Of a stretch of 64,000 bases of DNA, positions 26,780 through 36,046 are shown one piece after another. The notes beneath the pieces are model-generated. The model was given only the letters and a program-made list of their open reading frames with translations. It was not told the DNA's origin and made no database searches. This DNA is from Splendidivirga corallicola (GTDB lineage: Bacteria; Bacteroidota; Bacteroidia; Cytophagales; Cyclobacteriaceae). Every line of letters starts with the position of its first letter. Position 1 is the first letter of the stretch. Location: the NCBI GenBank assembly GCA_030442035.1, contig JAUJEA010000004.1, forward strand, positions 248,001 to 312,000, given 5' to 3'. The translations under genes were made by a program, and so were the position numbers.

Positions 26780-29700
26780 TTAAACCTTGCTAACCTCATC
26801 CAAAGACCTTTCAGCTTCCAGCTCCATTTCCATCAAAAAATCAACTAATGATTCTTTACTGTGTATGTTGAACTTTTTCCTTAATCTATGACGGGCCACT
26901 TTGACAGAAGTAAATGAAATGCCCAGTAATGTGGCAATATCCTGAGTTGAAAAATTAAGCTTTAACAAAGCGCATAAACGTTTTTCTCCTTTCGTCAAAT
27001 TCGGATATCTGCCAACAAGACACTCAAGGAACGAACCATGGACTTCATTAAAAATAGCAAAGAAATCTTCCCAATCTTCATCCAAAATCAGACTATCGTC
27101 AATTTGTTCCATCATCTTTCTTATATGTAACTTGGAATTGGTATCGAGCTTAAAACTTATCCTTTTCAGCTCAACTCTAAGTTTTTTCAATAGTTTATTT
27201 TTATGAATGCTTCGGATCGAATGATTTGTCAACTCTTTTATCTTAAAATCTAATTCGTCTTTAAGTCTCTTCTTTTGTAATGTTAGATTCTCTTTCTCAG
27301 CTACCAGAAGCTGTTGTTTCTTTCGAATTATTTCCTTCTGCTGTAATTTTAGTTTCTCGGTTTTCGAAATAACCAGCCTTTTTAATTTTTCTTTTTGATT
27401 TCTTATCCCACGTACTCTCAATTTATAAAAGCCAATAAAGGTTAAAACAAAAAATGCTCCTATCGCTATTCGGAACCAAATCTTTTCCCAGAATGGAGGC
27501 AAGACATGGATCTTCAATGAGATTTCCTTACTATCCCAATATCCATTAGAGCCTTTAACAAGTAGCTCATAGTCACCTGAAGGTAAAGAGGTATAATTGA
27601 TGATCCTTTGATCACTAATTTCATTCCATGCATTGTTATACCCCTTCAGTTTATAAGCATATTTCTTTTTATTGGAAGGCGTATAATCCAACAACGCAAA
27701 TTTTATAGTAAAGAAAGATTGACTATGGTTTAATGTAATAGAATTTGTTTCAGTAATGCTTCGATCCAGTGGAGAATTACTTTGATCTATTGGTGTATTT
27801 TCATTTAAGACCTTGAAATCAGTAAATACAATGGGTATCTCATAGTTTTGCAGATCAATTTTTTCGGGCAGAAAACTAATTAATCCGTTCAAACCACCAA
27901 AATACATTCTACCCTCTTTAGTTTTATAGGAAGCCCCACGACAAAACTGCTGGATCCCTTTTTCATAACCATAGTTGGTAATATTGAGTGAAGAAAGATT
28001 TATTTTGGACAAACCTTTATTTGTACTTATCCATAGATGTTTGTCATGATCTTCCAGTATACCATGAACATAATTGTTTGATAAACCGTCTTTTTCATCA
28101 ATTCTTTGAAATGTGTTTTTACTTCGGTTATACTTATTCAAGCCGCAACCATATGTTCCAAACCATAGGTTAAGATTGCTGTCCTCAAATATTGAAACGA
28201 CCGTATTTCCACTGATACTTTCGCTTACACCATCCACACTATAGATTCTTTGAAAATAATCATTTTCAATATTATATTGGTTCAAACCATGGAGTGTTCC
28301 CACCCAAATGTTGCCCTTAATATCTTGAAATAGACTTCGAACCGAATTGTTGCTGAGACTGTTTAAGTCTGCATTTTTATGGGTGAAAGAAATGAAATCC
28401 TTATTTAGCGGATCATATCTTATCAAGCCATCGTTTGTGCCAATCCATAACCATTTTTGATGATCCTCAATAATGGCATATACATCATTAAAAATTAGTT
28501 TGTTTTCGAAGTCAACTTTATGAAGCAGTTTGTTTTGTTGATCAAATACAAATAAACCATATCCATAGGTTCCTATCCATAGCTTGCCGGCAATGTCCTC
28601 ACATAGAGCATTTACAACAACCTTATTAGAGGGTATGGAAACATTCTTATCAAATTTGTACTGTTTGAAAGATTCCAAATTAGAATTATAGCGCAAAAGT
28701 CCACCTCCGTCAGTACCAATCCAGATATTCCCCTGTGTGTCTTCAAGTATTGCATTGACAATGGTGGAGGGTAAACGATTAAAATAACTTTTATGAAAAA
28801 AATCAAAAGACCTCTTGATTCGAAAATAGCTAATACCCTTGTGGGACGTGGCGAGCCATAGATTTCCCAATCTGTCTTCGGTCAAATCATTAATGACCTG
28901 TGCAGAAATACTATTAGGGTTCGAATTATTTTTTTTGAAGGTGAAAAATCCGTCTTGTTCCGGATTGTAAAGACTCAGACCACCTCCATCTGTTCCGATC
29001 CAAATATTATGTTGACTGTCAAGGTAAATACATAATATGATATTTGATTGAAGGCCTGACTTGAACTGTTCTTCAACTTTATAATGCACGGAATTTTCAG
29101 TTAATTCTGGAATTTTGAAAAGGCCGTTTCCCAAAGTGCCTACCCAAATATTATCACTATTGTCCTGACAAATGGAGGTGATAGGAGCAACATCACCGGT
29201 ATTTTTTCGAAGTGAAAATATCGGAGAATGTGGTTTTGATTTCAATGTTTCATTAAATAATAATAGTTGCCCCAGGTTTGTACCCAGAAGAAAATTTCTG
29301 TTTTGATCTTCATAAAATGCTGTGATAATTAGCGATTCTTCATTTGCCGTAAATAATTCGCCCATCTTGATAAGTGTAAAGTGTTTGTTCGGATCAATTT
29401 TCCCTAAGCCACCACGATTAAAACTGAGCCAAATGTTTCCAGCTTTGTCCTCATAAATTTTTCTTATTCCTGATTTGAAATGCTCATCAGCACTATTGAA
29501 ATAAGATTCGAATTGATCCTGGTCTCTGTTATATAAACTCAACCCAGCACTGCTGGCCACCCATAATCGTTTTTGTCGGTCTTCCAATAATTGAAGATCG
29601 GTGAGAATATGGTTTTGCCTATGTCCTAAATCATACACCTTGAACTCATATCCGTCATAGCGATTGACACCATCGTCAGTGCCAAACCACATAAAACCCC

Positions 29701-29959
29701 TATAATCCTGAACAACACTTGTTACCCGATTATGTCTTAGCCCGTCCTTCGCAGAAAGATGGTAAAATTCAATATCAGATAATGATCCATTACAGAGAGC
29801 ACCTGGGATCACATTGAGGAAAAAAAATGTGCAAATTGATATTATTTTGAGAATATTGGAAAGCAAAGTTTTCCGTCCTGCCTTTGTCAAAAAGGTCTCA
29901 GGTTTCAATCGACCATTTAAATAATTCTCATTTACATTTCTAATTTTTAACCATAACAT
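26780..29959 (-). CDS. SusR-like one-protein regulator: Reg_prop propellers, Y_Y_Y, membrane helix, LuxR-type HTH
   Basis: About 1059 residues from the ATG at 29959 (an in-frame TTG lies 12 bp upstream). An N-terminal export signal/anchor precedes many two-component-propeller repeats (pattern D-x-x-G-x-x-W-x-G-T, e.g. GNIWIGTDGGGL, KLWIGTYGYGL, GNIWVGTLHGL), which form two periplasmic seven-bladed propellers. Next come a Y_Y_Y domain (YELLVKGSNGYW), one membrane helix (about 822-845), a charged coiled coil and a C-terminal helix-turn-helix (about 985-1040; TKGEKRLCALL, STQDIATLLGISFTSVK, RLRKKF). It has no histidine kinase or receiver domain, so periplasmic ligand sensing is passed directly to a DNA-binding end. 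It is the only minus-strand gene here and divergent from the secreted protein at 30332. Confidence 0.92.
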   Translation of the reverse strand: MLWLKIRNVNENYLNGRLKPETFLTKAGRKTLLSNILKIISICTFFFLNVIPGALCNGSLSDIEFYHLSAKDGLRHNRVTSVVQDYRGFMWFGTDDGVNRYDGYEFKVYDLGHRQNHILTDLQLLEDRQKRLWVASSAGLSLYNRDQDQFESYFNSADEHFKSGIRKIYEDKAGNIWLSFNRGGLGKIDPNKHFTLIKMGELFTANEESLIITAFYEDQNRNFLLGTNLGQLLLFNETLKSKPHSPIFSLRKNTGDVAPITSICQDNSDNIWVGTLGNGLFKIPELTENSVHYKVEEQFKSGLQSNIILCIYLDSQHNIWIGTDGGGLSLYNPEQDGFFTFKKNNSNPNSISAQVINDLTEDRLGNLWLATSHKGISYFRIKRSFDFFHKSYFNRLPSTIVNAILEDTQGNIWIGTDGGGLLRYNSNLESFKQYKFDKNVSIPSNKVVVNALCEDIAGKLWIGTYGYGLFVFDQQNKLLHKVDFENKLIFNDVYAIIEDHQKWLWIGTNDGLIRYDPLNKDFISFTHKNADLNSLSNNSVRSLFQDIKGNIWVGTLHGLNQYNIENDYFQRIYSVDGVSESISGNTVVSIFEDSNLNLWFGTYGCGLNKYNRSKNTFQRIDEKDGLSNNYVHGILEDHDKHLWISTNKGLSKINLSSLNITNYGYEKGIQQFCRGASYKTKEGRMYFGGLNGLISFLPEKIDLQNYEIPIVFTDFKVLNENTPIDQSNSPLDRSITETNSITLNHSQSFFTIKFALLDYTPSNKKKYAYKLKGYNNAWNEISDQRIINYTSLPSGDYELLVKGSNGYWDSKEISLKIHVLPPFWEKIWFRIAIGAFFVLTFIGFYKLRVRGIRNQKEKLKRLVISKTEKLKLQQKEIIRKKQQLLVAEKENLTLQKKRLKDELDFKIKELTNHSIRSIHKNKLLKKLRVELKRISFKLDTNSKLHIRKMMEQIDDSLILDEDWEDFFAIFNEVHGSFLECLVGRYPNLTKGEKRLCALLKLNFSTQDIATLLGISFTSVKVARHRLRKKFNIHSKESLVDFLMEMELEAERSLDEVSKV

Positions 29960-30331
29960 TTTGTTGTACAATTTTTACTTAATTTTTTATCACTTGGATC
30001 AGCGCTTTTTCTGTTCTGAAAGGAATTCGATCCATTTTTTTAAATGATATGTCGTAGAAAACTTACTATAAAATGTTAACCAGTAAAACTACGATGAGCG
30101 GCCTTAATGGCACATTCTCAGCATTTTTGTTAACCTGCCACTTGCCACTTGATAACTAAATTGTATACCCCGAAAATTTGCATCCCTGGCCTAAATAAAC
30201 TCAAATTGTATCAACCGTTGAAATTGAATTTTTCCATGTATCAAATTCTAATTGAAAGTTTCGAATTCAATCAAAGTACGGTGAAGCCGGAATATTCCAA
30301 GCATAGTTTTAAATGTTTAAAATACGTAATT
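29960..30331. promoter_or_regulatory. Divergent control region between regulator and secreted discoidin protein
   Basis: 372 bp between two divergent starts, so it must hold promoters in both directions. An open frame runs through 30149-30331 in phase with the right-hand gene but has no signal-like character. A tandem TGCCACT-TGCCACT occurs near 30134-30147. No clear operator was identified. Confidence 0.4.
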
Positions 30332-33151
30332 ATGAGAAAAAATACTACACAAGCTTTATGCTGCCGGGGAAGGTATATTATAAGACTGTCCCTGCTGTTA
30401 TTGATCTGTTTTTTGTGGCAGATCGAGGGGTTTTGCCAAATGTCACAGGCACAACGTGTTTTCATTCAAAAGGGCATTCAATTTCAAACATGGATGACGG
30501 AAGAATCCACAGGAAGGCATTACGCTGTAGGGAGCGAATGGACTAATTTGAATTTCACAGCACCTTCCTGGTATGAGGGCGATCAGTACAACCCCAATTT
30601 CTTTACATCACATCCTAATTCACAATGGGCGACTGTAAAAGCCCCATTTGCCGACAAGGTGACCCGAGGACCCAATGCCAGTGAAACGGCCAACGGTTTT
30701 TTAAGTGCAAATCAATTGAGTAAATTATCCACTTTGACCACAATCGGGTTTGGAGATGAAGAAGGCTATAGTACGCAACTTCAAGGTTGGCTCAAGGATT
30801 GGTACGCCATTAGCCATAACAAATATCCTGACGTACTGGTCCATAACAATCAATGGGCTGGGCAATGGAGTGAAAGTCAGATGAGAGGATATCTGCAAGA
30901 TGCAAAACCGGATATTTTAACTTTGGATGAGTATTATTTTAGCAGAACCAATACGCAAAGCTCTCCCGGAGGATCAGTGAGCAAAAGGATTTTTGAAGTG
31001 ATGAGCAGATACAGGGCATTGTCATTGGAAGGTCATGATGGTACGGGGAATTCTCCCATTGCCTTTGGACAATATTTATTGGGTTATAAAACCGGAGACT
31101 CTCCTCCCTCAAACGGGAATGACGCCACCAATAACCCGGGATATGTAATTTCAGAATCACAAATATTTGGAGTCGCCTATGTAAGTCTTGCCATGGGCAT
31201 GAAATGGCTTAATGTATTTCGCTATGAAGATGGATCCGATGTTTTCATTTTCAGAGATAACAATGGCAATGTTACTCCCCAATATACAGCCTACGCTAAC
31301 TTGGCTGGTGAGGTAGAGAATTTATCTCCACACCTTTCAAGGTTATTGACCAATAAGGTTTATGTAGTTCCCGGGCAGCATATGTCAGGAGGGAATACAG
31401 TGACCAATGCTTTATCCGATCAACGAAATATTTATGATGCAGGAAAAGCGTGGAGTGCTGCAAATGATCCTGATCCTTACATTACAAACATCACAGCCAC
31501 CAATCTGGTGAGTGGCACCAACAACGGTTTGAAAGGAGATGTTATCATCGGTTTTTTCAAACCTGTTCCCGGAATAGACAATACCTCCGGTGTTACAATG
31601 GCTCCGGTCCACAACAAGGATGCTAATTATTTCATGCTTGTTAACGGATTAACAAAAGCCAATGGATGTTGTGTGGTAGCATCGGATCCTGGCTATTCAG
31701 CTCAGATTGCGCAGGGCAATGCTAATCAGGCGCGTCAACGCATTACCCTGACCATTGATTTTGGCTCCAATCCAGTGGATCAGCTCAAAAGGATCAATAA
31801 TAGCACCGGGAATGTTGAGGATGTTACTTTGACATTGGTTTCAGGCAAGCAATATACAGTAGACATCACATTAGACGGAGGAAAAGGAGATTTGTTCTAC
31901 TGGCAAAATGCCCATAACGCTACCCCTCCGGCAACACCTGTGAATCTGGCATTGAATAAAACCGCCTCGCAATCGAGTACAGCTAATGCGATTTATTCGG
32001 CAGATAAAGCAGTGAATGGTAATACCAGTGGGGTAATCTGGCCGGATGCTCAGGGAACTCACACCAACCAGGAATCGCAACCTTGGTGGCAGGTAGATTT
32101 AGGACAGGTGGCCACTATCAATGAAATAAAAGTATATAACCGCACGGATTGTTGTGCCGACAGACTGACTAACTTTCACATCTTTGTTTCCGATGTTCCT
32201 TTTACATCCAATACGGTTGCTGGTACTCAGGCACAATCCGGTGTGGGTGACTACCATGAAACAGGACAGGGTGGTTCACCGACGACAAGAGCCATTAATC
32301 GTAGTGGTCGTTATGTACGCATCCAACTGGAAAATACCAATGGTATCCTAAGCCTGGGAGAAGTAGAGGTATTAGGTACTTTGGCAAACCCTCCGGTAAA
32401 CCTGGCTTTGAACAAGACCGCCACCCAATCAAGTACAGCTAATGCGATTTATTCGGCAGATAAAGCAGTGAATGGCAATACGAGTGGCGTAATCTGGCCT
32501 GATGCTCAAGGAACTCATACCAACCAGGAATCGCAACCTTGGTGGCAGGTAGATTTAGGACAGGTGGCCACTATCAATGAAATAAAAGTATATAACCGCA
32601 CGGATTGTTGCGCCGACAGACTGACTAACTTTCACATCTTTGTTTCCGATGTTCCTTTTACATCCAATACGGTCGCTGGTACTCAGGCACAATCCGGTGT
32701 TGGTGACTACCATGAAACGGGACAGGGTGGTTCACCGACGACAAGAGCCATTAACCGTAGTGGCCGTTATGTACGCATCCAACTAGAGAATACAAATGGT
32801 ATTTTAAGTTTAGGGGAAGTGGAAGTAATAGGGACCTTCCCATCAGGAGGTGGTTCAGGAGGAATACTATCACAAAATTTCGAGAGGCATGATGCAGTTC
32901 TGTACCCTAATCCCGTGAGTATCCATGGGAATTTGACCATGGAACTTAAGTCAACGATTGAACAGTCCGGGAAAATCACCTTGTATGGTGTTGATGGTAG
33001 GGTACATATCCAATCTGATGTAAAACTTCAAAAGGGTTTCAATAGAGTAGATATCCCCTTAGGGAATATATCCAAGAGCGGACTATATTTTGTAAAGTTG
33101 AATGGTCAGGATCTGTCAGTTCAAAGAAAGGTATTGATCAGCAAACGTTAA
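30332..33151 (+). CDS. T9SS-secreted protein with unknown (possibly TIM-barrel) catalytic domain and two duplicated discoidin domains
   Basis: 939 residues from ATG 30332, which places the signal (IIRLSLLLLICFLWQI...GFCQ) about 15 residues in; a start at 30149 would bury the signal behind 61 residues. About 45-510 is a domain I do not recognise. It has barrel-like stretches such as DILTLDEYYFSR (candidate acidic pair), ALSLEGHDGTG and GVAYVSLAMGMKWLNVFRYEDG, suggesting a glycoside-hydrolase-like enzyme. Two discoidin domains (31943-32380 and 32399-32836; NLALNKTA, QPWWQVDLGQV, NRTDCCADRL) are almost identical to each other at protein level. A T9SS type-A domain (VLYPNPVSIHG to GLYFVKLNG) closes it. 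It is divergent from the SusR-like regulator. Confidence 0.82.
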   Translation: MRKNTTQALCCRGRYIIRLSLLLLICFLWQIEGFCQMSQAQRVFIQKGIQFQTWMTEESTGRHYAVGSEWTNLNFTAPSWYEGDQYNPNFFTSHPNSQWATVKAPFADKVTRGPNASETANGFLSANQLSKLSTLTTIGFGDEEGYSTQLQGWLKDWYAISHNKYPDVLVHNNQWAGQWSESQMRGYLQDAKPDILTLDEYYFSRTNTQSSPGGSVSKRIFEVMSRYRALSLEGHDGTGNSPIAFGQYLLGYKTGDSPPSNGNDATNNPGYVISESQIFGVAYVSLAMGMKWLNVFRYEDGSDVFIFRDNNGNVTPQYTAYANLAGEVENLSPHLSRLLTNKVYVVPGQHMSGGNTVTNALSDQRNIYDAGKAWSAANDPDPYITNITATNLVSGTNNGLKGDVIIGFFKPVPGIDNTSGVTMAPVHNKDANYFMLVNGLTKANGCCVVASDPGYSAQIAQGNANQARQRITLTIDFGSNPVDQLKRINNSTGNVEDVTLTLVSGKQYTVDITLDGGKGDLFYWQNAHNATPPATPVNLALNKTASQSSTANAIYSADKAVNGNTSGVIWPDAQGTHTNQESQPWWQVDLGQVATINEIKVYNRTDCCADRLTNFHIFVSDVPFTSNTVAGTQAQSGVGDYHETGQGGSPTTRAINRSGRYVRIQLENTNGILSLGEVEVLGTLANPPVNLALNKTATQSSTANAIYSADKAVNGNTSGVIWPDAQGTHTNQESQPWWQVDLGQVATINEIKVYNRTDCCADRLTNFHIFVSDVPFTSNTVAGTQAQSGVGDYHETGQGGSPTTRAINRSGRYVRIQLENTNGILSLGEVEVIGTFPSGGGSGGILSQNFERHDAVLYPNPVSIHGNLTMELKSTIEQSGKITLYGVDGRVHIQSDVKLQKGFNRVDIPLGNISKSGLYFVKLNGQDLSVQRKVLISKR
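31943..32380 (+). repeat. Discoidin-coding repeat, unit 1
   Basis: 438 bp encoding 146 residues. Unit 2 at 32399-32836 encodes an almost identical domain (S/T at position 9, L/I near the end), with synonymous differences clustered near the edges. The period is 456 bp. Confidence 0.9.
32399..32836 (+). repeat. Discoidin-coding repeat, unit 2
   Basis: Second, tandem copy of the 438-bp discoidin-coding unit within the same gene, separated from unit 1 by an 18-bp linker (L-A-N-P-P-V). Confidence 0.9.
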
Positions 33152-33561
33152 TATATTCCATTGTCCAAAAGAAATGCCTTACATATTGCATTAGTATTTA
33201 TTCTCTTTTAGAAAGTAGTTTTTAACCGTATATAAAAAACGCTTTATTGCTAATGTAAATTTTGTAGGCATCATTTACTATGAGAGGTAGCTCCGTTTTC
33301 CGGAGTTACCTCTTTTGAGTTTAAGAGAGCAATTGATAAATGGTCGCTTTGCTTTCAGTAAATCTCCTTTTATCTTCTAAGTTTATTATGCTATTAAGGG
33401 GATTAGTTCAATCTCCGGATGGAAATTCATGTAATCAAAAATTGCGATTTGAACATAAGCAAAAATTCTATCAAGGGAAGTGAAGTATGAGGTGGTTTGA
33501 TGACCTTGGAGGTTGTAGTATTGTTGTGTATTAGGAAAAACAAACCACACCAGATAGGTTG
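33152..33561 (+). other. Intergenic region with a strong terminator
   Basis: 410 bp with no gene. A strong hairpin lies at 33284-33316. The 130 bp before it are AT-rich and the 240 bp after it show no clear signal except the expected leader of the beta-helix gene. Confidence 0.5.
33284..33316 (+). terminator. Rho-independent-type terminator
   Basis: GAGGTAGCTCCG (33284-33295) pairs with CGGAGTTACCTC (33301-33312) over 12 bp with one G.T pair. The loop is TTTTC and TTTT follows. It lies 132 bp after the discoidin protein gene and should end that transcript, or that of a short RNA started in the gap. Confidence 0.75.
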
Positions 33562-35952
33562 ATGAGAAAATATATTACGCTATTATTGAGCATCTTGTAC
33601 TTTCAAGGTTTTACCCAGGCTATCCAGGAACAACGTACTTTTTATATTGCAGTCAATGGAAATGATTCCGATGAGGGGACTTTCACAGCTCCCTTTGCCA
33701 CATTGGAAAAGGCAAGATCAGTGGTTGCAAAATTGAGTAAAGATCCGGGCTTATTACCTATTACGGTGTATTTGAGAGCAGGTACCTATCGTTTGACTGA
33801 GCCGGTTATATTTACAACAGAGGACTCGGGAAGTAAGGAATCACCTGTTACGTATAAGGCCTATCCTGGTGAACATCCCATGATCCTGGGAAGCAAAAAA
33901 CTGGAACTCAAATGGAAATCTCATAAAAACGGCATTTTCAAAGCATCAGTTAAAGATGAAAACTTCGAGGAGCTTTATGCCGACCGAAAGAAACAAATCC
34001 TGGCCCGTTATCCCAATTTTAATCAACTAGAAAGACCATTTAACGGAACAGCTCAGGATGTCATAGCCCCGGAAAAAATAAAAGAATGGAAACAGCCTGA
34101 AGGCGCCTATTTCCATGTATTGCATGCGGCACAGTGGGGAGCCTTTCATTATAGGATTACTGGGGTTAATGAAAACGCCGAAGCTATTTTAGATGGTGGC
34201 TGGCAGAATAACAGACCTGCGAATGGCTTACACAAAAAATTTCGTTTTGTAGAGAACATATTCGAAGAATTAGATACAATCAATGAATGGTATTTTGATA
34301 AAAAGAAAAAGACAATCTATTGGAAACCTGGAACAGGTGTGGACCCCAATGATGCCCTTATCGAAATTCCGCGGCTAAATAATCTGATTGTGTTGAAAGG
34401 AAATGCTTCCGAGCCGGTATCCAACATTCATTTTGAAGGGATAGATTTCAGGCATACCTATCGGACATTTATGGAAACAAGGGAACCCCTGCTGAGGAGC
34501 GACTGGGCCATTTACAGAGGAGGGGCTGTTTTTATGGATGGTACTGAAAATTGTTCCGTTAAAAAATGTAATTTCCAGGATTTAGGTGGAAATGCCATCT
34601 TTGTGAGTAACTATGCAAGAGGAATTGAAATAAGCCATAACAGGATCACACAGATAGGTGCTAATGCGATTAGCTTCGTGGGTGATCCAGAGGCAGTACG
34701 TTCTCCATCCTTTGCTTATGCGGATTTCGTCAGTTATGAAGAAATGGATAAAGACAGGGGACCAAAGACCGATAACTATCCTGCCCAATGCCTGGCTCAT
34801 GATAACCTCATTTTTGATATTGGCCTAATCGAAAAGCAAATTGCCGGAGTACAGATCGCCATGGCTTCGGAAATCACAGTTAGCCACAATAGTATTTACC
34901 GTACACCAAGAGCCGGGATCAATATAGGAGATGGAACGTGGGGAGGACACCTGCTTGAATACAATGATGTTTTTGAAACTGTGCTGGAGACCAGTGATCA
35001 CGGATCCTTTAACTCCTGGGGAAGAGATCGGTATTGGAGTGCCAGTCAGAGCAGAGTAAATCAGTATGTAGCAGCACATCCCGAACTTCCATTATTGGAT
35101 GCTATTAAAACAACCATTATCAGGAATAACCGCTTTAGATGTGATCACGGTTGGGATATAGATCTTGATGACGGTTCGACGAATTATGAGATTTATAACA
35201 ACCTGTGTCTGGCAAACGGTATAAAACTGCGTGAAGGATATTATCGGAAGGTGTACAACAATATTACCGTTAACAATTCCATGCATATCCATGTTTGGTA
35301 TGACAACTCAGGTGATATCATTACCGGAAACATTTTTGGATCCTGGTATTGGCCAATCAGAATGCCGGAAAAATGGGGCACATTGGTCGACCATAATTTA
35401 TTCGATCTGGGTGAACGACCATTGCACTTTAATGATCAGGATAGGGATTTAAATTCTTTTCTGGCTAATCCCGAATTTCTTGATCCATCTAAAGGAGATT
35501 ACCGGATATCCTCCACCTCACCGGCATTAAAGATTGGTTTTCACAACTTTTCTATGGACAATTTTGGAGTCGTTTCGCCTCATTTGAAAAAGGAAGCAAA
35601 CACACCACAGCTTCCGGACTATGTCCCAGGATTGCAGAAAGGAGAAGAGCCCCAAAGAGATAATAAAATCTTTGATTGGTTGGGCGGAAAAGTAAAAAAC
35701 CTGACAGGAATGGGAGAGGTTTCTGCCACCGGAATGTTTGCGGAAGTAGGAGTATTGATACAGGAAGTGCCCACAGGGAGTCAGTTAGAAAAGTTTGGTT
35801 TTAAAGAAAATGATGTCATTTATGAATATTGGGGGGGCGAATTAGAGAATGTATCAAGACTTTTTAAAAATTATGAAGGGAGACCCAGAGGAGTTGATAT
35901 TCCGATTACCATTTTAAGAAATCAGCAAAAAATGCAATTGCATTTGAAGTGA
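33562..35952 (+). CDS. Right-handed beta-helix enzyme, GH141-like, with C-terminal PDZ-like domain
   Basis: 796 residues from ATG 33562 (a TTG precedes it), signal peptide ending GFTQA. The mature start FYIAVNGNDSDEGTFTAPFATLEKA is the usual opening of secreted beta-helix enzymes, and AGTYRLTEPVIFTTEDSG follows. The helix region (about 290-640) has repeated N-rich turns (IEISHNRITQIGANAISFVG, VSHNSIYRTPRAGINIGDG, TSDHGSFNSWGRDRYW, DIDLDDGSTNYEIYNNL). This pattern resembles GH141, whose known members act on alpha-L-fucosides or xylan; the assignment is by resemblance. The end (about 715-796) looks like a PDZ domain (GVLIQEVPTGSQLEKFGFKENDVIYEYWGG), unusual on such an enzyme. The neighbouring esterase, GH95 and GH20 suggest a shared glycan. 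Confidence 0.82.
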   Translation: MRKYITLLLSILYFQGFTQAIQEQRTFYIAVNGNDSDEGTFTAPFATLEKARSVVAKLSKDPGLLPITVYLRAGTYRLTEPVIFTTEDSGSKESPVTYKAYPGEHPMILGSKKLELKWKSHKNGIFKASVKDENFEELYADRKKQILARYPNFNQLERPFNGTAQDVIAPEKIKEWKQPEGAYFHVLHAAQWGAFHYRITGVNENAEAILDGGWQNNRPANGLHKKFRFVENIFEELDTINEWYFDKKKKTIYWKPGTGVDPNDALIEIPRLNNLIVLKGNASEPVSNIHFEGIDFRHTYRTFMETREPLLRSDWAIYRGGAVFMDGTENCSVKKCNFQDLGGNAIFVSNYARGIEISHNRITQIGANAISFVGDPEAVRSPSFAYADFVSYEEMDKDRGPKTDNYPAQCLAHDNLIFDIGLIEKQIAGVQIAMASEITVSHNSIYRTPRAGINIGDGTWGGHLLEYNDVFETVLETSDHGSFNSWGRDRYWSASQSRVNQYVAAHPELPLLDAIKTTIIRNNRFRCDHGWDIDLDDGSTNYEIYNNLCLANGIKLREGYYRKVYNNITVNNSMHIHVWYDNSGDIITGNIFGSWYWPIRMPEKWGTLVDHNLFDLGERPLHFNDQDRDLNSFLANPEFLDPSKGDYRISSTSPALKIGFHNFSMDNFGVVSPHLKKEANTPQLPDYVPGLQKGEEPQRDNKIFDWLGGKVKNLTGMGEVSATGMFAEVGVLIQEVPTGSQLEKFGFKENDVIYEYWGGELENVSRLFKNYEGRPRGVDIPITILRNQQKMQLHLK

Positions 35953-36046
35953 GGTTTGGAATTAGCTTTGGATTAAATGATAGTAAAATAAACCATGTCG
36001 GGTATACATGTGAGTTATTGAAATGGGTCATTGACAATAATTGATT

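Noticed and set aside
26780-29959. Hybrid two-component histidine kinase
   Set aside because: Propeller and Y_Y_Y parts are those of hybrid sensors, but no H-box, ATP-binding or receiver domain follows; only an HTH does.
30149-30331. 61-residue N-terminal extension of the discoidin protein
   Set aside because: The extension would place the signal peptide far inside the protein; ATG 30332 gives a normal secretion signal.
31943-32836. Tandem near-identical units as an assembly error or a CRISPR-like array
   Set aside because: The units are in frame, 438 bp long, code for complete discoidin domains and show scattered synonymous differences, so a real gene-internal duplication is the better reading.
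35963-35970. TAGCTTTG as a Bacteroidota -7 promoter box upstream of the triple esterase
   Set aside because: It matches TAnnTTTG, but no TTTG box is found at the required distance (nearest spacings 16 and 22); kept only as a weak hint.
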